Shown: positions 8,766-16,237 of the stretch, in pieces
Layout of the letters: every line of letters starts with the position of its first letter
Numbering within the stretch: position 1 is the first letter of the stretch
Source: Paenibacillus sp. XY044
GTDB lineage: Bacteria > Bacillota > Bacilli > Paenibacillales > Paenibacillaceae
Length of the DNA stretch: 64,000 bases
NCBI RefSeq assembly: GCF_002257645.1
Contig: NZ_NQMO01000001.1
Coordinates: forward strand, 792,065 to 856,064
Reading direction: 5' to 3'
Notes under the pieces: generated by a model
Told to the model about the DNA's origin: nothing
The model's database searches: none
What the model saw: only the letters and a program-made list of their open reading frames with translations
Position numbers and translations under genes: made by a program

Positions 8766-8818
8766 CCGCAAAAAGGGAGAGGGCGCTTTGATGAAACGTC
8801 ATGGCGTCCTTTTTGCGG
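8766..8818 (+). terminator. intrinsic terminator after the two-component genes
   Basis: CCGCAAAAAGG (8766-8776) pairs perfectly with CCTTTTTGCGG (8808-8818), with further partial pairing inside. It separates the kinase gene from the ABC transporter genes, which therefore need their own promoter. Confidence 0.65.
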
Positions 8819-8835
8819 TGCTGTCCGAACATAAC

Positions 8836-8863
8836 CTTACGAAGGTTTAAGATTAGCGTAAGA
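8836..8863 (+). promoter_or_regulatory. candidate response-regulator binding site
   Basis: CTTACG (8836-8841) and CGTAAG (8857-8862) form an inverted repeat, and TAAGA recurs at 8848 and 8859, an 11-bp direct spacing common for OmpR-type regulators. A TACAGT -10-like box lies at 8896-8901 with no good -35, as expected for an activated promoter. The site sits about 100 bp before the ABC ATPase start. Confidence 0.4.
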
Positions 8864-8940
8864 CGAATCCATAGTTTCGGCTGCGGGTCATGCTTTACAG
8901 TAGAGGTATCACAGACGACAGACAAGAAAGGAGCATTCCT

Positions 8941-9714
8941 GTGACGGATATATTGAAAGTGACCGGCCTGAGCAAGGTCTATCCGGGCAAAGTGACCACC
9001 CGAGCATTAACGAATATTCAGCTGACGATCAAGCAAGGCGAGTTTGTCGGCATCATGGGGCCTTCGGGAAGCGGCAAAACGACGCTGCTGAACATGGTCT
9101 CCACGATCGATGCGCCGAGTTCCGGAGAGGTGCTGATCAATGGGCAAAATCCCCACAAGCTGAAGAAGAAGGAATTGGCGGGATTCCGCCGGCGCCAGCT
9201 GGGCTTTGTTTTTCAGGACTTCAACCTGCTTGATACCCTTACCGTGGCCGAAAACATCGTGCTTCCGCTAACGCTGGACCGGGTGAAGCTGCCGGATATT
9301 GATTCGCGGCTGGTGCAAATTGCGGACAAACTTGGCATTACCGATATTTTGAACAAACGCACGTATGAAATCTCCGGCGGACAGCGGCAGCGTGCTGCCA
9401 TCGCCAGGGCCATCATACCGTCGCCGTCCCTGCTGCTCGCCGATGAGCCGACCGGTGCGCTGGATTCGGCCTCCTCCCGCAACGTGATGGAAACGCTGGA
9501 GAAGCTGAACGTGTCCGATCGCGTGACCATGATGCTGGTAACGCATGATCCCCAGGCCGCAAGCTACTGCCACCGGGTGGTCTTCATTAAGGACGGCGAG
9601 CTGTCGGGAGAAATTCACCGGGGAGAAAGCCGGCAGGCTTTTTTTCAAAAAATCATCGAGATGCTGTCTTTCCTGGGAGGTAACGCACATGAGCTTTCCT
9701 CAATTCGCGTTTAA
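8941..9714 (+). CDS. ABC transporter ATP-binding protein, BceA type
   Basis: A 257-residue ATPase read from GTG 8941, seven bases after a strong AAGAAAGGAG site; upstream in-frame codons lack one. Motifs: Walker A GPSGSGKTTLL, Q-loop FVFQDFNLLDTLTVAENI, signature ISGGQRQRAAIARAI, Walker B LLLADEPTGALD and H-loop VTHDPQAASYCHRVVFIKDG. This is the MacB/BceA group. It overlaps the permease gene by 26 bp. With the BceB-like permease it should remove cell-wall-active peptide antibiotics such as bacitracin from their lipid targets and relay signal to the BceS-like kinase. Confidence 0.92.
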   Translation: MTDILKVTGLSKVYPGKVTTRALTNIQLTIKQGEFVGIMGPSGSGKTTLLNMVSTIDAPSSGEVLINGQNPHKLKKKELAGFRRRQLGFVFQDFNLLDTLTVAENIVLPLTLDRVKLPDIDSRLVQIADKLGITDILNKRTYEISGGQRQRAAIARAIIPSPSLLLADEPTGALDSASSRNVMETLEKLNVSDRVTMMLVTHDPQAASYCHRVVFIKDGELSGEIHRGESRQAFFQKIIEMLSFLGGNAHELSSIRV

Positions 9715-11620
9715 CAACGTCAAGCGCAACGCCAGGGCTTATTTCGCTTACTACCTCAGCAGCAGCTTTATGGTGATGGTGTTTTTTACGTATGCCTTGT
9801 TTATTTTCCATCCGGACATCAACAAAACCGAGCTCGGCCACACGACGATGCTGGTCATGATGATCATGGAGTACATCATTTACATCTTTTCATTTCTGTT
9901 TGTGCTGTACTCGATCGGGGCTTTTCTTAAGGCGAGGAACAAGGAGTTCGGCATCTTGACGATTCTTGGGGCGGAACAAGGCCAAATCAGCCGGCTGGTC
10001 TTTATCGAAAATATGATCATCGGCGCTGCGTCCATCGTGACCGGAATCGTGAGCGGCCTCATTCTGTCCAAGCTGTTTCTGCTGCTGAGCGCAAAGGTCG
10101 TGGGCATGGATAAGCTGGGACTATACCTTCCGATCAAAGCGGTGCTGCTGACGGTCGCCGCTTTCGCCCTGCTGTTTATCGCCATCTCGGCTTTTACGCT
10201 GGTCCTGATTCGCCGTAATCATGTTCTGCATCTGCTGCAAGGGTCGAACCGGCCGAAAACCGAGCCGAAGGCGTCCATCCTGATTTCCTTGTTCGGTATT
10301 GCCCTGCTGGCCGCCGGGTATATGTCACTCCATGTGAATTTGGCGCTCGCGGCGGTGACGGGGATTGCGGGGACGTATTTCTTTTTCACGCAAATTACCG
10401 TGCTTGTCATGCATCTGCTTAAACGCAGCCGCAGATGGGTGTGGAAGGGAACGAACCTGATCTGGATTTCGGAGATGGCCTATAAGATGAAGGACAATGC
10501 CAGAGTGCTGTTCATGGTGACGGTCGTCACGGCCATTTCCTGCATGAGCGTCGCGTTCGTGATGTCCATCAACGAGACGAACAAGGATAATTACAGGGCG
10601 AATCCGTATGCAATCCGGCTTTCGGTGTATGACGACACCAGCGTGAAGGGGGATTTGGCGCTGATCGACCAATCGCTGAGCAGTCAAGGCATAACCTATC
10701 AGACGATTCGCACGGAGCAATATTATACCGTGGTGGAGGAAGGTACCTCTTCGGTTTCGGTCATGCCGCGGTCCATGTACAACCAACTGGCGGAAAACTT
10801 CGGTGCGCCGCAGGTCGGCGACCTGCAATTGCATCAAGCGGTGCATGTTATCCCTGCCACGGAAGTATCGCGAACGCGTCCGGGCTGGTACGATCTCAAA
10901 AAGATCACTTTGAGGGATACGAAAGCTGATCTGGATATCACCGGCACGATCAAGCCTGACGTCAACGTGTCGCCTACCGTCTCGGATACGCTGGTCATTT
11001 CGGATGCGGAATTTCAGGCGCACAAGAAGCTGCTGTCCTCCGGACCGGAGTCATACCGGATCTTGGGCAGCGTCGTGTATTTGATTCCCGAATGGTCGAC
11101 AGGAACCGTTCCTGCGGAGGGAGATCCGGAAATCACGATCGGTATGAAGCTGAAACAGGAAGGGATCGACAGGGAACTGAGCGACCAATCCAATAATATC
11201 ATCAGTGCTCGGGGCGGGGATTACTTCGGTCTGCGGCAGTCCTTCTCGATGATGAGTTTTGCAGGTATTTTTATCACGGCAGTCCTGTCCATGTCCTCGG
11301 CCAGCTTCCTATACTTCAAACTGCATCATGAGCTGACGCAGGATGAGCGGATGTACCAGGCGATGTCCAAAATCGGATTGAAGGTTCAGGAAATGAGCCG
11401 CGCCGCAACGCTGCAGATTGCCGCCCTGTTCTTCGTTCCGATCGTGGTGTCGGTCATTCAGACCCTTGTCGTACTGAATGCCGTCCGCAAGGACTTTGGG
11501 GTCGGGGAAGTGAATACGTCCGTTCTGATTGCTTCGATCGCTTTTGTCATCGTCCAGATGGTGTACTTCCTGATCGTGCGTTCGCGTTATGTCCACAAGC
11601 TTAAGCGAGTGATGGTGTAG
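9689..11620 (+). CDS. ABC transporter permease, BceB type
   Basis: A 643-residue membrane protein starting at ATG 9689 within the end of the ATPase gene (GGGAGG ribosome site). It has the BceB topology of ten helices: a first helix near residue 20, three around 55-190, helices 5-6 near 205-250, and a large extracellular domain between helices 7 and 8 (about residues 300-510, after VTAISCMSVAFVMSINE), followed by three C-terminal helices. The NVKRNARAYFAYYLSSSFMVMVFF opening is typical of the family. The extracellular domain is the part thought to contact the peptide-lipid complex. It is the last gene of the module, and a terminator follows directly. Confidence 0.9.
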   Translation: MSFPQFAFNNVKRNARAYFAYYLSSSFMVMVFFTYALFIFHPDINKTELGHTTMLVMMIMEYIIYIFSFLFVLYSIGAFLKARNKEFGILTILGAEQGQISRLVFIENMIIGAASIVTGIVSGLILSKLFLLLSAKVVGMDKLGLYLPIKAVLLTVAAFALLFIAISAFTLVLIRRNHVLHLLQGSNRPKTEPKASILISLFGIALLAAGYMSLHVNLALAAVTGIAGTYFFFTQITVLVMHLLKRSRRWVWKGTNLIWISEMAYKMKDNARVLFMVTVVTAISCMSVAFVMSINETNKDNYRANPYAIRLSVYDDTSVKGDLALIDQSLSSQGITYQTIRTEQYYTVVEEGTSSVSVMPRSMYNQLAENFGAPQVGDLQLHQAVHVIPATEVSRTRPGWYDLKKITLRDTKADLDITGTIKPDVNVSPTVSDTLVISDAEFQAHKKLLSSGPESYRILGSVVYLIPEWSTGTVPAEGDPEITIGMKLKQEGIDRELSDQSNNIISARGGDYFGLRQSFSMMSFAGIFITAVLSMSSASFLYFKLHHELTQDERMYQAMSKIGLKVQEMSRAATLQIAALFFVPIVVSVIQTLVVLNAVRKDFGVGEVNTSVLIASIAFVIVQMVYFLIVRSRYVHKLKRVMV

Positions 11621-11626
11621 CGTGAA

Positions 11627-11675
11627 GAAAACCGCTTCCTTTCCGGCATATCCGGTGAGGAGGCGGTTTTCTGTT
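11627..11675 (+). terminator. intrinsic terminator after the Bce-type transporter
   Basis: GAAAACCGCTTCCT (11627-11640) pairs with AGGAGGCGGTTTTC (11658-11671), one mismatch in 14 pairs, followed by TGTTT. It closes the plus-strand operon facing the minus-strand GH105 gene. Confidence 0.8.
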
Positions 11676-11703
11676 TCAAACGCGGGATATGCTCGTTCCG
11701 GGG

Positions 11704-12837
11704 TCACCCCGCTTTTTTCGCCAAATTCATTTCCACGCACATTAGAATAAAGGCGCCGGCGCCGTGCAGATCGTTCTCGCTCGTAGGACGGGCAATATAG
11801 TGGGCGTAGTCTCCAATCCCTGTACCGATGCATATTTGGCCGATGATCACGCTGCCGTTCCCGTCAAACTTTAGCGTATCGATGACGCCTTGATATCCCT
11901 TCCAGGCGTATTGAAGATAACTTTCGTCCAAATAGCCGAACCGCACCGCTTTAGCAATGGCGTGCACGTACAAGGCGGTACAGGAGCTTTCCAGCCAGTT
12001 GTCCGGCCGGTCGCCCTTGTCGACAACCTGATACCATAAGCCTGATGCGGAATCTTGGTATTTCGTCAGGGCGGTTAGCAGTTCTTGCAGGATTCCGGTT
12101 AACGCCGCTTTGTCTTTATGATCCTCGGGCAGATGTTCGAACATTTCCAGCAGGGCGACGGGATACCAGCCAATGGCGCGTCCCCAGAACTCCGGAGCGA
12201 GGCCGGTTTCCGGGTCGGCCCAGGCCGCTTCTTTGGTCTCATCCCATCCGTGGTACATGAGTCCGGTGCCCGGATCCTTGGTATGCTCCGCCATCAGAAC
12301 CGCCTGGAAGGCCATCATGTCAAAGTAATCGCTGTCGCCAAACGTCTTGCCGAACTGGACGGCGATCGGCCCAGCCATATATAACCCGTCCAGCCACATT
12401 TGGTTCGGGTAATGCCCCTTATGCCAAAACCCGCCCGACGGATTGGTGTTCCAGTTCTTTAACAGCGGGACAAGCGTGTGCAGCGCTTTTTTGTAACGCT
12501 CGTCTCCCGTTTGTTCATACAGGTTGAAGAGAAGCACGCCCGGCTGAATATCATCCAGCTCATCGGGGTTGTACTTTTTGATGCTGCCGTCCGCAAGAAT
12601 CTGACTGTCCACCCACCGTTTGATGTAGTCATAATACGGATCTTTTCCGGTTTGCTGCCAGCATTTCTCCATGCCGGACAGGAAGACCCCCTGGTGGTAA
12701 TGGAACCGGTCCGGAGGAAGCAATTCGGGTTCGAATTTGTTCATCAATGCTTCACAGGCTTGCTCGGCCCACTGAATGGGCGTTCTTTCCTCTTGCAATG
12801 GCTCTTTGGACTGAAGTTCAGACGTGTTCACGATCAC
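11704..12837 (-). CDS. glycoside hydrolase family 105, unsaturated rhamnogalacturonyl hydrolase
   Basis: A 377-residue cytoplasmic enzyme of the YteR/YesR group, with an (alpha/alpha)6 barrel. It starts at GTG 12837 after GGAGGGGG. Family signatures are GSIKKYNPDELDDIQPGVLLFNLYEQTGD, GGFWHKGHYPNQMWLDGLYMAGP with the predicted catalytic Asp150 in WLDG, APEFWGRAIGWYPVALLEM, and a C-terminal GTGIGDYAHYIARPTSENDLHGAGAFIL. Such enzymes hydrate the unsaturated galacturonyl residue left by pectate or rhamnogalacturonan lyases. There is no signal peptide, so its oligosaccharides must be imported. It is divergent from an AraC regulator, with a pair of direct repeats between them. Confidence 0.9.
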   Translation of the reverse strand: MIVNTSELQSKEPLQEERTPIQWAEQACEALMNKFEPELLPPDRFHYHQGVFLSGMEKCWQQTGKDPYYDYIKRWVDSQILADGSIKKYNPDELDDIQPGVLLFNLYEQTGDERYKKALHTLVPLLKNWNTNPSGGFWHKGHYPNQMWLDGLYMAGPIAVQFGKTFGDSDYFDMMAFQAVLMAEHTKDPGTGLMYHGWDETKEAAWADPETGLAPEFWGRAIGWYPVALLEMFEHLPEDHKDKAALTGILQELLTALTKYQDSASGLWYQVVDKGDRPDNWLESSCTALYVHAIAKAVRFGYLDESYLQYAWKGYQGVIDTLKFDGNGSVIIGQICIGTGIGDYAHYIARPTSENDLHGAGAFILMCVEMNLAKKAG

Positions 12838-12871
12838 ATTCCCCCTCCTTGTGCTTATGCCTAGATTATCA

Positions 12872-12900
12872 CAGGAATATGTACGGTTTTTGCAGGAATA
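12872..12900. promoter_or_regulatory. 21-bp-spaced direct repeats, likely AraC-type binding site
   Basis: CAGGAATA occurs at 12872-12879 and 12893-12900, start to start exactly 21 bp, two helical turns. That spacing is typical of AraC-family sites. On the minus strand the proximal copy ends one base before a GATAAT -10-like box (12870-12865) for the GH105 gene. Confidence 0.5.
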
Positions 12901-12919
12901 CGCAAAATCTTCTTATATC

Positions 12920-12947
12920 TTGCGTCAATTCGAAGGGAGCGTATAAT
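12920..12947 (+). promoter_or_regulatory. promoter of the AraC-type regulator
   Basis: TTGCGT (12920-12925) and TATAAT (12942-12947) are 16 bp apart, 33 bp before the start codon of the regulator. Confidence 0.5.
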
Positions 12948-12979
12948 GAAAGCAAACCGGTGGGGAGGTTGGGGTACTG

Positions 12980-13816
12980 ATGGATGATGTTAACTATGAA
13001 AACGCGGAGGGGACCTTCTCGCTATCCTACCGGAAGGCGCTGAGCCATCATATGCCGTCCAGCCATTTTCACAGTACATACGAAGTTTATTATTTGATGT
13101 CCGGCAGCCGTGAATTTTTCATTAAGGACCGGACGATGGTTGTCAGTGAAGGGAATGTCGTCATCATTCCCCCCAACATTCTGCATCGTACGACCAATGC
13201 GGCCATGCCAAAGCATGAGCGGCTCGTCATTAACATCCATGAATGCTTCATGGCAATGAACGGAGCTTATAAAGACACGCTGCAGCCGCTGTTTGATCAC
13301 GAATACGTCATTGTTAAATGTTCTCCCTATGACCGTTCTTCTTTAGAGACGATTTCACGGGGCATTATTCAGGAAATGCAGGATCAAAGACCAGGCTTCG
13401 AAATGTACGCGCAGGCCTTGGCGCTGCAGCTGCTTATCCTTTGCTGCCGGCATGCGGGCCAGGTTCATCCGGAGAGGCTGGAAGCTCCAAGCCCCATGCA
13501 CGAACGAATCTCGGAAGTTGTCCATTATATCAACCAGCATTATATGCAGGAGCTGCCGCTTCATGGGTTAGCAGAGAGGTTTTACACGAGTCCATATTAT
13601 TTGAGCAGGTTTTTTAAGATCGCAACAGGCTTTACCTTCGTGGAGTATGTGAACAGCGTCAGGATCAAGGAAGCGAAGAAACTGCTCGAGCGGACGACAT
13701 TGAAAGTCCACTTGATTGCCAAGAAGGTGGGGTTTGGCAGCGTCACGCATTTCGGCCGTGTGTTTAAATCGGTTACGGGACATGCTCCTCTTTATTATAG
13801 AAAGGGAAATTCGTAG
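12980..13816 (+). CDS. AraC-family regulator with cupin sensor domain
   Basis: A 278-residue regulator. The N-terminal cupin (residues 15-110, HMPSSHFHSTYEVYYLMSG and GNVVIIPPNILHRT) would bind a sugar or uronate. Two helix-turn-helix units occupy residues 180-275 (LHGLAERFYTSPYYLSRFFKIATGFTF and KVHLIAKKVGFGSVTHFGRVFKSVTGHAPLYYRK). It starts at ATG 12980 after GGGGAGG. Being divergent from the GH105 gene, with 21-bp direct repeats between them, it is likely the activator of that gene in response to pectin breakdown products. The effector is not deducible from sequence. Confidence 0.88.
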   Translation: MDDVNYENAEGTFSLSYRKALSHHMPSSHFHSTYEVYYLMSGSREFFIKDRTMVVSEGNVVIIPPNILHRTTNAAMPKHERLVINIHECFMAMNGAYKDTLQPLFDHEYVIVKCSPYDRSSLETISRGIIQEMQDQRPGFEMYAQALALQLLILCCRHAGQVHPERLEAPSPMHERISEVVHYINQHYMQELPLHGLAERFYTSPYYLSRFFKIATGFTFVEYVNSVRIKEAKKLLERTTLKVHLIAKKVGFGSVTHFGRVFKSVTGHAPLYYRKGNS

Positions 13817-13826
13817 TGATCCTGCA

Positions 13827-13854
13827 TTGACAATTTCCTCCCCGGGGTTATAAT
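13827..13854 (+). promoter_or_regulatory. full-consensus sigma-A promoter
   Basis: TTGACA (13827-13832) and TATAAT (13849-13854) with a 16-bp spacer. The transcript would begin near 13861, about 130 bases before the rhodanese-like gene, leaving room for the folded leader at 13889-13961. Confidence 0.8.
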
Positions 13855-13888
13855 CAAATTTGTCAATGACTTATAGAAAATGTTAATG

Positions 13889-13961
13889 GATGCATGTCCG
13901 AATGCGCTCTTATTTGCTGTATAGCAGGACTATGCTGCTGTAAAGCGATAAGGACATCATC
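13889..13961 (+). ncRNA. candidate structured leader RNA
   Basis: Three nested helices can form in this stretch. The outer one is GATG-C-ATGTCC (13889-13899) with GGACAT-CATC (13952-13961), with one bulged C. The middle one is CGCT (13905-13908) with AGCG (13944-13947). The inner one is TATAGCAG (13920-13927) with CTGCTGTA (13935-13942), which includes one G-U pair. CTTAT (13909-13913) could instead pair with ATAAG (13948-13952), which would disrupt part of the fold. It sits between a consensus promoter and the ribosome site of the next gene. I do not recognise it as a known riboswitch class, and a chance fold is not excluded. Confidence 0.4.
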
Positions 13962-13993
13962 CCTCGCTACAATATAACCAGGGAGGAAATCGG

Positions 13994-14407
13994 ATGATTT
14001 GGTTGTTGCTGGCAGCCGTTATCGTCATTGGAATATGGCTGCTCCGGAATATCCTGCCTGTCCATGGTCTTACGCCCATCCATCCCGACGAACTGAAAGT
14101 CATCGCCGGGGATCAACAAGACATCAAGATGCTGGACGTGAGAGATCCGGTGGATTATTTGCGGGAGCACGAGAACGGTACGGTGAATATTTCGCTCGGC
14201 CGGTTGCCTTTTCTCTGGAAGAAGGAATTGTCCGCTTCCGAACCGGTTGTGATTCTGGGCGGCAGTCACCGGCAGAGCAAGCAAGCGGCCAGGTTTTTAA
14301 AACGGGTCGGATTCCGTCAGCTGTACATCATCAAGGATGAGCCGAGACGGAAAAACCGGCAGGGCCAGACGGGGACGGCGGTATGCTGCTCCGATTGCTG
14401 CCACTGA
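13994..14407 (+). CDS. membrane-anchored rhodanese-like protein without catalytic cysteine
   Basis: A 137-residue protein starting at ATG 13994 after GGGAGGAAA. One N-terminal transmembrane helix (residues 2-17) is followed by a rhodanese-like domain (LKVIAGDQQDIKMLDVRDPVDYLREHENGTVNISLGRLP). In the active-site loop the expected CxxGxRS reads GGSHRQS, so Gly stands where the sulfur-carrying Cys should be. The last residues, CCSDCCH, form a dense cysteine cluster separate from the domain that could bind metal or sulfur. The role is unknown; loss of the loop cysteine argues against ordinary sulfurtransferase activity. It has a consensus promoter, a possible structured leader and a strong terminator, so it stands alone. 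Confidence 0.8.
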   Translation: MIWLLLAAVIVIGIWLLRNILPVHGLTPIHPDELKVIAGDQQDIKMLDVRDPVDYLREHENGTVNISLGRLPFLWKKELSASEPVVILGGSHRQSKQAARFLKRVGFRQLYIIKDEPRRKNRQGQTGTAVCCSDCCH

Positions 14408-14452
14408 CGGGTATAGGCAAAAGACATAGGCATAGATTCGACTTCGGCCGGC

Positions 14453-14489
14453 AAGCCCCCAAAGACCAAACGTCTTTGGGGGCTTTTTT
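14453..14489 (+). terminator. intrinsic terminator
   Basis: AAGCCCCCAAAGAC (14453-14466) pairs perfectly with GTCTTTGGGGGCTT (14472-14485) around a 5-base loop, followed by TTTT. It ends the rhodanese-like gene and, read from the other side, may also end the flavin reductase gene. Confidence 0.9.
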
Positions 14490-14557
14490 GGAAAAACTTC
14501 CGCTAAATGCGGTCTGGCTTCTTAGAATGCACGTCGATAGACGCTGTGACAAAAGGT

Positions 14558-15172
14558 TCAGGTTTCCGAACGGAAGGTGGCGCCGAGCGGGCTGCCCAGC
14601 CCGAAATAGTGGCGGAAATTGTAAATGAGCGGCTTCCAGCGCCGGGGGTCGACATGATGCTCTCCGATCAGGATGTTCTCATGGGCATGAACCCGGACCG
14701 CGCGGGTTTCCACGATCGCGAAGAAAGGATCGTATTCGGGTACCGTCATCCGCTGGATCCGGGCTTCAATCTGCAGCGGACATTCGGCAATCCGTGAGGG
14801 CTGTACCACCTCGGCATCGACGGCGGTGAAGCCCCCTGCGGCAAATTTATCCTTGCAATGCGTAAATCCCAAAGCTTCCTTGTACTCTGGAACGGCTGTT
14901 CTGCCCGTATATGGGGCAAGGCGCTCCACGTTCTCCCACAGCGGGGCGGAAGGGATATTGATGACGCATTCGGGATGACGGGTCAAATTGTCATAAGCTT
15001 TGCTGCTCGTTGAAATGCCGAGGACGATATTGTCTCCCAGTGCAAAGGATGAGGAGATCGGGGTAATATTGACCGTGGTATCCTCGTTCCATGTCGTGAT
15101 CAGGATGACAGGCATGCCATAATATAAAATTTTCGGTGTGATGGCACGGGTTTGCGGATCTGCTGCAGTCAT
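14558..15172 (-). CDS. flavin reductase family protein (FMN-binding split barrel)
   Basis: A 204-residue protein of the flavin reductase/DIM6-NTAB group. I prefer ATG 15172, ten bases after AAAGGAGG; TTG 15178 is possible. The N-terminal half carries the FMN-binding core (YYGMPVILITTWNEDTTVNITPISSSFALGDNIVLGISTSSKAYDNL) and the family's LTRHPECVINIPS segment. The C-terminal part (EYDPFFAIVETRAVRVHAHENIL) completes the barrel. It probably uses FMN for reduction or binding of a small molecule; the substrate is unknown. It is divergent from an ArsR-type regulator, with a perfect inverted repeat covering both promoters, so the pair looks like a regulator and its target. Confidence 0.85.
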   Translation of the reverse strand: MTAADPQTRAITPKILYYGMPVILITTWNEDTTVNITPISSSFALGDNIVLGISTSSKAYDNLTRHPECVINIPSAPLWENVERLAPYTGRTAVPEYKEALGFTHCKDKFAAGGFTAVDAEVVQPSRIAECPLQIEARIQRMTVPEYDPFFAIVETRAVRVHAHENILIGEHHVDPRRWKPLIYNFRHYFGLGSPLGATFRSET

Positions 15173-15201
15173 TGGCAAACGCCTCCTTTTTGTAAGTACT
15201 T

Positions 15202-15235
15202 GAACATTGTAACCGGTTCATATTACAATGTTCAT
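15202..15235. promoter_or_regulatory. perfect inverted-repeat operator with embedded promoter
   Basis: TGAACATTGTAA (15202-15213) is mirrored exactly by TTACAATGTTCA (15224-15235) around a 10-bp spacer. On the plus strand TTGAAC (15201-15206) and TACAAT (15225-15230) are 18 bp apart, so the arms double as -35 and -10. The symmetry gives nearly the same promoter on the minus strand. Confidence 0.75.
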
Positions 15236-15265
15236 CGAAATATGGAATGCAAAGGAGGGGGCAAG

Positions 15266-15955
15266 ATGAAGGCAGGACCGATTGCGGCTCATCCCGCGGC
15301 CATGATCAGCGATCCTTCGCGTGCGGCGATGCTGACCGCGATGATGGACGGCCGGTTTCATCCGGCCAGCGAGCTGGCCTTTATGGCGGGGATTACGCCG
15401 CAGACGGCGAGTTACCATCTGTCCAAGCTGGAAGATGCGGGAATGGTCGCTATGCACAAGCAGGGGAGGCACCGATATTACGGCTTGAAAAGCCATGACG
15501 TGGCTGCCGCGGTGGAAACGCTGCTGCTGCTCGCGCCGCCGGTTGAGATCAAGTCGTTGAGGCAATCGGAGGAAAACCGCCATCTGCGGCGGGCGAGAAC
15601 TTGTTACGATCATGTCGCCGGAGACCTGGGCATCCGCCTGAGAGACGCCTTGATCGATGCCCGCGTCATTCGGGAGGATGAGGACGCCTTTGCCATTACC
15701 GGGGAAGGGGGCGCCTTCTTCGCACATTTGGGCATTGATGTGGAAGCCGCCCGAAAAAAACGGCGCAGCTTTTGCAGCAAATGCCTGGACTGGAGCGAGC
15801 GCACGCCGCATTTGGCCGGCTCTCTGGGCAGCGCCCTGCTGGAGCGCCTGCTCGAGCTTCGCTGGCTGCGGCGAATGGAAGGAACGCGAGCCCTGCGCAT
15901 TACCGATGAAGGGATCTGCGGACTGCGGGAGACTTTCCATATCGAGATACCCTGA
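15266..15955 (+). CDS. ArsR-family winged-helix regulator with extended C-terminus
   Basis: A 229-residue protein from ATG 15266 behind an ideal AAAGGAGGGGG site. Residues 8-90 form an ArsR/SmtB-like winged helix (MISDPSRAAMLTAMMDGRFHPASELAFMAGITPQTASYHLSKL is the DNA-binding part). Its Ala-rich AGITPQTASYHLSKLEDAGMVAMHKQGRHRYYGL matches the group that detects small organic molecules rather than metals. The remaining 130 residues hold a second domain with a Cys pair (FCSKCLDWSERTPHLAG), seen in regulators of this subfamily. It probably represses itself and the divergent flavin reductase. The Cys pair might allow redox or metal sensing, but this is inference. Confidence 0.85.
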   Translation: MKAGPIAAHPAAMISDPSRAAMLTAMMDGRFHPASELAFMAGITPQTASYHLSKLEDAGMVAMHKQGRHRYYGLKSHDVAAAVETLLLLAPPVEIKSLRQSEENRHLRRARTCYDHVAGDLGIRLRDALIDARVIREDEDAFAITGEGGAFFAHLGIDVEAARKKRRSFCSKCLDWSERTPHLAGSLGSALLERLLELRWLRRMEGTRALRITDEGICGLRETFHIEIP

Positions 15956-15960
15956 TCATC

Positions 15961-16017
15961 AAACGATCCGTGTATTGCGGCTCTTCTACGAGCCGCTGCT
16001 GCCGGGTCGTTTTTTTA
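15961..16017 (+). terminator. two-level intrinsic terminator
   Basis: The outer stem AAACGATCCG (15961-15970) pairs with CGGGTCGTTT (16003-16012), one G-U. The inner stem is GCGGCTC/GAGCCGC (15977-15996), and TTTT follows. It ends the ArsR-type gene. Confidence 0.75.
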
Positions 16018-16161
16018 TATCCGTTGGATGATGCTGAAGTCCTGTAGGTTCCCGCCTTCACCCCATCTTTTGTCCATCCTAACGTTTTTTTCGGCGACCG
16101 ACGAATTTTCATGTCCTGCTTCAATAAGAAAAAACGGCAGTGCGACCACGAATAACGGCGA

Positions 16162-16190
16162 TTGTGATGGGGACCTTGCCTGGTTACAAT
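16162..16190 (+). promoter_or_regulatory. promoter of the GH88-GH29 sugar locus
   Basis: TTGTGA (16162-16167) and TACAAT (16185-16190) have an ideal 17-bp spacer and lie 48 bp before the GH88 start. Confidence 0.55.
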
Positions 16191-16237
16191 TCAGTTCATG
16201 ACGAACGACAATACAACAATCAGGGAGGGTGACAGCG

